From NCBI RefSeq assembly GCF_018873765.1, contig NC_057925.1, forward strand, positions 49,426,010 to 49,490,009: a stretch of 64,000 bases of DNA, read 5' to 3'. Under the pieces are notes generated by a model. It worked only from the letters and a program-made list of their open reading frames with translations, was not told the origin of the DNA and searched no databases. The position numbers were made by a program, and so were the translations under genes. Shown in pieces: positions 58,001 through 64,000 of this stretch (position 1 is the first letter of the stretch; each line of letters opens with the position of its first letter). The DNA comes from Telopea speciosissima (taxonomy: Eukaryota; Streptophyta; Magnoliopsida; Proteales; Proteaceae).

Positions 58001-59033
58001 GAATGCAAAATGATTGGCCCTTAACTTCTGAAAGATAGAACGTTTCTGATTGGAAATCTTAGATTCACTAGCCACCCTGGAGAATAGACATAGTCCCTAA
58101 ATGATTAAGGTTAGTTTCTGATTTTTTCCCGTACTTTCCAAATGAAAGCTTGATCTATATTCATTTGTATCATATCTGGTAAATCAATGTATACTTGATC
58201 GTGTTATTACATGTAAAGAGGTTCTTTAGATAACTGTTTTGATAGGCTTACCAGGAAGTCATTTGGTTTGAACCACTTAAAGGATTTTATTGTGTGGCCA
58301 GTCCTATGATGATAACGTACCCTCTAGATTGGTTACATGCCAAATTTCAGAACACCCCTAATTTATTGAAATATCCCCTTGTATTGTCTGCTGTCAAACT
58401 TTCAAAATCTAAAGCTTTAGGGACTGAGATTTAACACATTGGGAGGGTTGCAATAAGTTGTCTTATATGATCAATATATACAGATTGGTAGGTGCATCAT
58501 AGAATAAGCAGAATCAAATGAATTTGGATAGAACTCAGAGGAGGATATCTTCAAATTTGGCTTTCGAGGACATGAAGCATACTGATCTGCATGATCAGAT
58601 CTCTGTTGGGCTATTTGAACATCAAAGCTAGCTTAAAATAATTGGTCTGAAAAAGTGAACGATGGTATTGGGTTTCAGGAGACCATATGACCAAAGGGTA
58701 GGATGCGGCACTATAAAATCACTCCTGAGGTTCTTTAGAAATTGTGGGTCTTGAAGCTCCTGCATTCTTTGATAAATTTTTGTTACTCTGTGACCATTAT
58801 TTGTGTCGTCCTCACATATAGTAGTCACATATTGCACAATAAAATTTGGAGTTGTTTCTCCCATACCTATGGTATTGACCATTTGCATAATTTTAATTCT
58901 GCAGGGTGCATTTGCTGAGTATGAGAGCAGTAGTTATGAAAAGCTAATATCATCAATTGAAGCTCATCCAAGCAAATCAGTGCAAGCTGTGTTGAAGTCC
59001 TTCTTGGGTAAGATTTACAAGAGGCAGAAGTAG
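43064..59033 (+). CDS. FPPS: Farnesyl diphosphate synthase
   Basis: Twelve exons: 43064..43195, 43861..43885, 44048..44163, 44306..44392, 44550..44666, 44750..44838, 45535..45586, 56465..56560, 56659..56703, 56807..56896, 57002..57073, 58905..59033; all GT-AG and in phase, 349 aa. The enzyme condenses isopentenyl diphosphate with dimethylallyl and then geranyl diphosphate to give the C15 precursor of sterols, sesquiterpenes and protein prenyl groups. The first Asp-rich motif is DDIMD (D100-D104), the second DDYLD (D239-D243). The Tyr-Phe pair at residues 95-96, 5 and 4 residues before the first motif, is the signature that stops chain growth at C15. [17 protein letters not shown] and the basic C-terminus KIYKRQK are also typical. 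No plastid transit peptide precedes MAALNG, so the product is probably cytosolic. Intron 7 is 10.9 kb because of nested retrotransposons, yet both of its splice sites are intact. Confidence 0.95.
45928..46113 (+). repeat. Short direct repeats at the left edge of the nested TE block
   Basis: GATGCTAGCATGGCGCTCCG occurs at 45928-45948 and again at 46093-46113, in direct orientation, just left of the copia insertion in FPPS intron 7. They may be remains of the older element. Confidence 0.55.
46336..46666 (+). repeat. 5' LTR of the copia element
   Basis: 331 bp, TGTTGAAATAGG ... CTGTTTACA. A TATA box, CTATAAATAG, lies at 46601-46610, with the expected transcription start shortly after. It contains repeated GATTAGGATTAGTCCTA words. 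Confidence 0.95.
46667..46679 (+). promoter_or_regulatory. Primer binding site of the copia element
   Basis: TGGTATCAGAGCC directly follows the 5' LTR and is complementary to the 3' end region of initiator-Met tRNA, the usual primer of plant copia elements. Confidence 0.9.
47314..48255 (+). pseudogene. Copia gag (nucleocapsid region), broken
   Basis: A frame from ATG 47314 reaches TAG 48253 but has TGA as its fourth codon. It encodes the UBN2/Retrotran_gag-type capsid ([16 protein letters not shown]; then the [18 protein letters not shown] region). It ends with a zinc knuckle [14 protein letters not shown] (C-X2-C-X4-H-X4-C). The 48253 TAG sits where a Gln codon would continue into protease. 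Confidence 0.9.
48256..51615 (+). pseudogene. Copia pol (protease, integrase, RT, RNase H), broken
   Basis: Protease motif DSGATDHM near 48390; frame change near 48430; then the GAG-pre-integrase [10 protein letters not shown], integrase HTDVWGP and [12 protein letters not shown] (Asp and Glu of the DDE triad) with a second frame change near 49050; RT with [29 protein letters not shown] and the catalytic YVDD (about 50690), interrupted by TGA at 50300 and 50756; RNase H with [11 protein letters not shown], a third frame change near 51280, [22 protein letters not shown] and [10 protein letters not shown]. Several stops look like C to T changes (CGA or CAG to TGA or TAG). Confidence 0.93.
51637..51645 (+). 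promoter_or_regulatory. Polypurine tract of the copia element
   Basis: GAGGGGGAG directly precedes the 3' LTR and would prime plus-strand DNA synthesis. Confidence 0.85.
51646..51976 (+). repeat. 3' LTR of the copia element
   Basis: 331 bp, differing from the 5' LTR by one G to A and one A to T change. It is followed by the GCCTT target duplication. Confidence 0.95.
51982..53159 (+). other. Non-coding part of the gypsy-like remnant
   Basis: No coding domain. Related phrases recur: TGACTGTGGTTTGAGTAGGG near 52578 and CGACTGTGGCTTGAGTAGGG near 52680, and (A/G)GTTGGTATCAGAA, AGTTGGTTTCAGAG and GGTTGATATCAGGAG between 52328 and 52447. These look like degenerate tandem repeats of an LTR or leader. 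Confidence 0.4.
53160..54230 (+). pseudogene. Gypsy-like gag end and aspartic protease, decayed
   Basis: Pieces in several frames. RYDPLW and Pro/Arg-rich text ([19 protein letters not shown]) precede a zinc knuckle of the [12 protein letters not shown] type, in which a stop replaces one residue and the last Cys is lost. An acidic linker follows, then a retropepsin-like segment (NSCTNVV ... [17 protein letters not shown]), in which the catalytic Asp-Gly context is altered to VDPN. The gag segment with RYDPLW appears a second time at about 54170-54240, a direct duplication. Confidence 0.7.
54231..56009 (+). other. Non-coding tail of the gypsy-like remnant
   Basis: 54300-54620 has LTR-like text (TTCTATATATTCAATTTAAC). 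54650-54830 repeats GAGGCACCA and TAGTCCCCAACTA words. 55060-55440 holds about four degenerate units of 75-95 bp with CAACAGAGGCGTGATGGT-, GGCATCATG- and CAAGCTTGCGTT-like words. No gene. Confidence 0.4.
57249..57605. repeat. MITE-like element in FPPS intron 11
   Basis: The left end GGCAGGGTTCCTACACGCC, then TGTTGTTGGGACCCTTTCCG, is inverted at the right: GGAAAGTGTTCCCTCAACAG, then CACGTTGGAACCTC. The arms are about 50 bp, with total length about 355 bp. No TSD was fixed. Confidence 0.5.
57606..58904 (+). other. Rest of FPPS intron 11
   Basis: AT-rich intron without a gene. 57728-58022 starts AAGGCTCTATTTGGATC, a MITE-style end, but a clear inverted partner was not found. Confidence 0.35.
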
Positions 59034-59254
59034 GTAAAGGAAGAAAAAGGAGGCGCAGGAGGGGGTTGAAGTAGAATTTAACTTTCTTCTTCCCCCCATA
59101 ATTTTCTGTTTCTTTTTCTCCTTCTTGTTATGTCCTCTTTTCATTATCATTTGTCAGCTGTTTCTGCTTATTTTTTGCCAGCAAGGTCTTTGCCCTTTTT
59201 TTGACATTTTACTTTGTGTTGAATTTTATCAACATTTAGATGGTGCATTTTAGA

Positions 59255-59286
<32 letters not shown>

Positions 59287-59971
59287 CAACAGGAAATGCT
59301 AGTGCCTAGCAGTGATCACTGCTGCCCCCCAGATATTGAAAAGGATCAGTACCCGAACTAATAGATCATTTATGCCCAAAATCACAGCCTGAAGTGTCTT
59401 TAAACCATGTATTCAACTATGAATTATGATGGTGGAATGATAATCCACACTGAGGAGCTTCAAATAAGATGGCTTAAATTTTCAGGACAAGCAATCTTTA
59501 GTAGGTTGCCACCTTTAGTGATGGGTCCTAATAGGTGAGGCATAATGTGGTTACATTCCTCTGCTTCCAACAACCGATTGATACTAGGTAATAAATATGG
59601 ATTTTGATGAGCCTTTCTGAATGTAGTTGTAGCCTTGTAGGCCAATTTATAGGCCAAGAATTGAAGAAATGAAGAAGGGTACAAAGGGTGAGACTATGGC
59701 TGTGTTTGGATTGTTTCTCTTTACTCTGGAGATTTTCGCTCGGATTCTGTTTCAACTATGAACTTGATCGAGAGAGAGAGCTAAGGTAGCAATCACATTG
59801 GATGATGACAATGGAGCCGGTAGCAATCACATTGAAGTTGTTCAGCTCGAGGTTTCAATTTTATGGGATGGGTTATATAAATCGTGGAGGTTACAGGAGT
59901 CCTGGGCTAGTTCCGGCCTTCCGGGGGAGGTATATGAAAATTTCCCAAATTTCTATGGAATATTTCGTTTT
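59034..59971. other. FPPS 3' UTR and intergenic
   Basis: A pyrimidine-rich 3' UTR follows the stop, and a CT microsatellite lies at about 59255-59280. No further gene is seen. Confidence 0.45.
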
Positions 59972-60197
59972 GGGTTTTTAACAAATGCACCCCTAAAAAT
60001 GCCCATTTTTCCAAATGCCCTCTACAATTTTTTTAATTGTAAACTCTCCTAACTTTTAAAACAGTATAGCACTTTGTTCCATTCCATTAGTCTAGGACGT
60101 TAGAGGTTAGTTTTAGGGGATTTAGTGACCAAAATGCTTTTATGATAAAAATCAACCAAAATGAAAGAGTAAAGTGATCAAATTGCCCTCATCTTCC

Positions 60198-61023
60198 CAA
60201 ATCGTTTAGGGTTTGAACCCATCTGGAAAGCAAGATTAAGCACAGGTTTTAGGGTTTGAAATCGGAAGTCAACACTGAATTGATAAAGGATTGTTTGGTA
60301 AACTAAATTGAAAACCAGAATTTTAGAAATCAAATTTAGAAAACCAGAAATGAAGAAGTTGAGTAGAACTAGTAAAATAGATTATAGAGTTCAGGTTTTG
60401 AATCAGAATTGAAACTACTAGAAACAAGAAATCAGAAAATTAAACTGAAAAAAGAATAGATAAAAAACAGAATAGTATTTAGCAAAGTAGAAGTGTAGAA
60501 CAGAACTAAGAAAGTAGAATAACTAGTAGGCGCAGGGTTGGGAAGAGTTCAAAAACTGGCCTGAAAATCGATGAAGAGGATAGAAGAAAAAATACCGATC
60601 AGGAATCCATCTGATTGCAGGTCTGGAATCCCATTAAAGCCTAACTTGGAATGCACTAGGCCTTCCACTGAATCCATGGAAGAATAATGGTCTAAAATCC
60701 ACAGAATCAAGTAGCAGCAAAGCTTCTATTTTCATTCATCAAATCGTGGGGTAGGGCCTAGCACCTCACACACTTGTATAAAATTGGGTAAAGCCAATTC
60801 AGGCTAAAATTTCAGAAACCTCTCCCTATCAGTATCTCTCTCTTCCCATCAATTTTTTGTGGTTCCCTAAATTCTTTAGAATCCAATCCAACTGTTAGAT
60901 AACCCATTTTCATCTTCTCCTCCACTCGCCCAGGCTATTGAGAATTTCTTCAAATAAATCTGGTTTTTCTTCTGTGTCGAATCTTTATGTTCTGTTCTGT
61001 TGTAAGTTTTTTGTCCACCATTA
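60198..61023 (+). other. Interior of the Pack-MULE-like element, putative captured leader
   Basis: 60198-60780 has no recognised gene. From about 60830 the text becomes CT-rich with TCTCTCTTCCCATC and TTCATCTTCTCCTCC, like a plant 5' UTR, and runs directly into the ATG at 61024. Confidence 0.4.
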
Positions 61024-61236
61024 ATGGCTGCTGCTCAAACTTTTCACAACAAAAATGAAGCTAACCGGCAAGAAATCCAAGCTGCCATTTCGAAAGCGGT
61101 CGAGCTGAGAGCTATCCACGCTGCGTTGTTGCAAAGGAGCAGCCCTGCAAATCTCAGGTTGCCTGGTTCTGTCTCTCCTTCCATTTCACGACCTTCTTCT
61201 CAGTTTTCCACTCAAGATTACCCTGTCTTCACTCCG
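61024..61236 (+). pseudogene. Captured first exon of an unidentified plant gene
   Basis: Encodes 71 residues from MAAAQTFHNKNEANRQEIQ to QDYPVFTP and stops being gene-like at a GT donor (CCG|GTGG, 61237). The composition (amphipathic helix EIQAAISKAVELRAIHAALL, then a Ser/Pro-rich linker and a short conserved-looking QDYPVFTP box) is that of a real protein N-terminus, not random DNA. The frame then runs into a T-run and the right TIR. I do not recognise the donor gene with certainty and assign no function. Confidence 0.6.
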
Positions 61237-61661
61237 GTGGATTTGGGAGATAATGTTGAAAAAGAGTTTTTTTTTTTTTTAGGTTTGATTTTTCAGTTTT
61301 GGAGGTTTGGTTTTAGGGTTCATCTTCTCCAAATGGTTAGGGTTTGATTTAATTGGAGAAGATGAGGGTGATTTGGTCATTTTAATTTTTTATTTTGGTG
61401 GATTTTTGTTAGAAGGGCATTTTGATCATTAAATCTCTTAAAACTAACCTCTAACATCTCAGACTAACTGACTGGACCAAAGTGCTACACTGTTTTGAAA
61501 ATAGAGGAGAATTTACAATTATAAAAGTTGTAGGAAGAAATTTGGACAAATGGGCATTTGTTCGAAACCCTTTTTTTTAATTATCCCACTAAAACAAAAT
61601 TTTACCTCTCATTTTTCCCCAACTGTGTGTAAAAGATAAAGGATAATTAGAATAGCGAATC

Positions 61662-61860
61662 ATTATCACCGACAATTCCTGCCCGCTCGAATTCCCTCCA
61701 ATCCCTCACATAGGAGCAATAATGACCACCTTACCCACTGCCCGAACACACTGCCCAAGGTGGGGTAGGGTGCCCAAGGTGGGGTAGGGTGGTCATTTCT
61801 ACTCCTATGTGAGGGATTGGAGGGAATCGGAGGGGCAGTGAATTGGAGGTGATAAAAATT
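61662..61860. repeat. Foldback MITE, family B copy 2
   Basis: Arms TTATCACCGACAATTCCTGC, GAATTCCCTCCAATCCCTCA and ATAGGAGCAATAATGACCACC on the left are inverted on the right (GGTGGTCATTTCTACTCCTA, TGAGGGATTGGAGGGAATC, GGCAGTGAATTGGAGGTGAT). The loop has a tandem of GGTGGGGTAGGGTGCCCAA. Same plan and shared words with 34681-34850. Confidence 0.65.
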
Positions 61861-62979
61861 CCTATAATAGCTAACATCATCGTACAATTTTATTCTTTTT
61901 TTGGTTCCTATTGTTGCTCCCTAAGGGACAAAGAGGACCCCCCCACTACATAGAGGACAAAATTGTCATGGTCATAGTCTTAGTGTAACCAATTGTGGCT
62001 CTTGTGCACATGGAGGGGGGCAATGAGAGTGCGCACAGAAACCATAGATAGGTGGTCATTTTGGCCTTTCATGGGATAAGGGTAGTCATTTCGCCCCTGC
62101 TGTTTGGGCGTGGATGTACACACCCCCCACAATAAACATGTCTCCTTAAATTTAACATGGGTAAAAGATTCCCAAGCTTTTTTGGCATCATGACCATGTG
62201 GGACCCACACTCACTCTTTCTCATCCTTGATCATGATGGGCCCATTTCTCATACGACGGTTAGTGGGCATGAGAGATTCCTCTCACATCGGTAGTGTTGG
62301 GAACCCTCTCCCTTTTCACATATAAGAAAAAAAAAAAAAAGGTTTTTTTGAGCAAGCGACACCCTCTCTCTCCATCTCTCTCATTACAAGAAATGATCTC
62401 TGCCCCCTATTTACAAAATCATTCCTTCACCGCTCATTGGTGCGCTACCCTATACCGCTTGCTTAGAAAACCCTCTTCTTCATTTATATGGGCACCTTCT
62501 ATGATATGATGCATATTCTTTAAAAATTTTCACCAAACTAGTGGACTAATTAAAGCATCAATTTATTCTAGTATGTCTAGTTATGCTATATTTTTTTTTT
62601 TTTTGTACGAAGAAGATTTATGGATGAGAATCATTTTGTTATGCTAAATTAATACATAGATAGAAATGTGTTATAAATGATTTATCTATATCACCTACTC
62701 AAAAAATATACCATCTTGATAGAAAGGTGGTGGTCATGTAGGCGGTACGGTAGAATGAAATCTATAGGCATTATAAAGGAATGATTATGCAGATAGGTCA
62801 TCTAGATACGTGTTTCGGAGGAAGATTTAAAAGTGAAATAAAAAATAGTGAAATGGTATAATTGAAGGACAATTTGAATATATTTAAAAAGACTTAGTTT
62901 CTCTTCACCTATGAAACCTAACCCTCTTATTAGAACGCGTAAAGTTATTTGGACTCAATAATAGGGGTGGGAGTTAATG
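61861..62979. other. Intergenic, repeat scraps, no gene
   Basis: 61975-62130 has further GGTGGTCATTTTGGCC and GGGTAGTCATTTCGCCCC words of the family B type. 62300-62480 is a diverged copy of the dispersed repeat at 6850-6990. T- and A-runs are frequent. Confidence 0.4.
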
Positions 62980-63127
62980 GTATTAAAATCCTCTGCAGTA
63001 CCGGCGGGGTGGCAGTGCACATTCGACGGCACAACAGAGGCCATGTGTGCCATGTGTGCCACTTGGCCTTTGTTGTGCCATTGGATGTGCACTGCTGCCC
63101 CGCCGGTACTGCAGAGGATCCTGGTCC
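62980..63127. repeat. Hairpin MITE with 10-bp target duplication
   Basis: Arms ATCCTCTGCAGTACCGGCGG, GGCAGTGCACATTCGACGGC, ACAACAGAGGCC (62988 onward) and their complement ending at 63119 give a stem of about 57 bp around CATGTGTGCCATGTGTGCC. GGAGTTAATG is duplicated at 62970-62979 and 63128-63137, so the whole element is 148 bp. A 9-10 bp TSD suggests MULE-type mobilisation. Confidence 0.75.
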
Positions 63128-63137
63128 GGAGTTAATG

Positions 63138-63750
63138 ATGAATCCCGTGTGCAATCATAACGCAACATCACCAACCAATGATGGAGAGCTTTAGATAGGA
63201 AAGAAAAAAAATCCAGTATATGAGTATCAAATGATTGAATTTAGATTTGAAATTTGACAAATGATCAGTTCACTTTAGTTCTATATATCCTATGGCTAGA
63301 ATTACCAGTTCAACTGTCAATTGATTTTGAAGGCTCAAAAACACATGCAATAGAAAATCTACTAGATGGTGGATCATAAGGTTTAAATAAACTATGAAAT
63401 TTGACATGTTGATAATCCAAAGGGTGCTCTATGTATCCAACTATTTGATTGATCAAATGAGTCATTCTCAGTCGGAAAGAATTGGAAAAGGCAAGACATT
63501 TCAATTTGGAGATAGGGGCGATCGATCTGGTGCACCAACAAGGATGTTGTTCAATTCTTACCCACCCAAAAAACTTAGTAGGACATCTTTTGAGTATCTC
63601 CAATATGTTAACTCATACTCTTTTATATGTAACTCAATCTACAACAGTTTTGGAGTTATGCTCCTTTCTTTCTAACTTCGCCTGTATATATAGGCACTCT
63701 TTTGTGTATAATTAACTTTGTATTTCTTGATCTTTAATTTTATTTCCTAT

Positions 63751-63789
<39 letters not shown>

Positions 63790-64000
63790 ATTCTCGTGAC
63801 TCAACGATGACGAATTACATATAGAGAAGGAACCTCTCTTTTAACTAATTCTTCTTTATGATCATTGAAGGGAAGGAAAATTGTTTTAGAATTTTTCCAA
63901 GGTTTTATTATCCATAAATCTGTTAGGTATGAGTGTGGGAACAACTAAGTTTCAAACCCCCCAAAGAGGTTTAAGGTCTCAACAATACAAAGTCGCGACT
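63138..64000. other. Intergenic, no gene
   Basis: AT-rich. A run of 32 A residues lies at 63755-63786; the 450 bases before it have no recognisable coding sequence. Nothing else is supported to the window end. Confidence 0.4.

Larger units (their letters stand above)
59972..61570. mobile_element. Pack-MULE-like element with captured gene fragment
   Basis: Terminal inverted repeats of about 200-230 bp: 59972-60197 (GGGTTTTTAACAAATGC ... TTGCCCTCATCTTC) and 61365-61570 (GAGGGTGATTTGGTC ... GCATTTGTTCGAAACCC). Shared blocks include AGGTTAGTTTTA and TAGCACTTTG on one arm and their complements on the other. The TIRs are diverged, with no transposase between them. The interior contains a 5' leader and first exon of a host gene (61024-61236). 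The TSD could not be fixed because the flanks are T-rich. Confidence 0.65.

Noticed and set aside
61024..61347. Complete 107-residue gene
   Set aside because: After residue 71 the frame runs through a donor site, a T-run and the right TIR; only the first part looks like protein.
63300..63786. Processed retrogene with poly(A) tail
   Set aside because: A 32-A run is present, but the preceding sequence has no recognisable coding sequence and no TSD was found.

Overview
The window is nuclear DNA of a flowering plant. The genes have many GT-AG introns, the coding sequences are plant housekeeping families, and the space between and inside genes is filled with plant-type mobile elements: Ty1/copia and Ty3/gypsy retrotransposons, an RTE-type LINE, T-tailed tRNA-derived Au-like SINEs, MULE and hAT non-autonomous elements. 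A nuclear copy of the mitochondrial small-subunit rRNA gene is also present. The species cannot be named from the sequence; nothing looks grass-like, and a woody eudicot or an early-diverging dicot lineage is only a guess.

Four protein genes are supported as complete models, each with introns whose phases join without a break. (1) 1583-4931, plus: an AI-2E/TMEM245-like multi-pass membrane protein, 2 exons, 661 aa. (2) 11737-13603, plus: a four-helix membrane RING-H2 E3 ubiquitin ligase, 4 exons, 341 aa. (3) 34376-15145, minus: the chloroplast RNase E/G-type endoribonuclease (RNE), 14 exons, 1039 aa, with a CBM20-like starch-binding module, an interrupted S1 region and the RNase E catalytic core. 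(4) 43064-59033, plus: farnesyl diphosphate synthase, 12 exons, 349 aa, with both Asp-rich motifs intact. These genes are not a functional cluster.

Layout: 1-1.6 kb GC-rich repeat and 5' flank; 1.6-4.9 kb TMEM245-like gene; 4.9-11.7 kb intergenic, with an LTR-like piece and several foldback elements; 11.7-13.6 kb RING gene with an Au-like SINE in its last intron; 13.6-15.1 kb intergenic; 15.1-34.4 kb RNE, whose 8.3-kb intron 7 holds a truncated RTE LINE, a 3.3-kb LTR retrotransposon without genes and a gypsy remnant; 34.4-43.1 kb intergenic, with a MULE carrying a nested hAT element just upstream of RNE and a mitochondrial rrn18 insertion flanked by 250-bp direct repeats; 43.1-59.0 kb FPPS, whose 10.9-kb intron 7 holds a copia element nested in an older gypsy-like remnant; 59.0-64.0 kb intergenic, with a Pack-MULE-like element that has captured the 5' leader and first exon of an unidentified gene.

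The main interest is the nesting and variety of insertions that can be dated relative to each other by target-site duplications (TSDs), and several foldback families I do not recognise by name. No CRISPR, operon or plastid-derived segment was seen.
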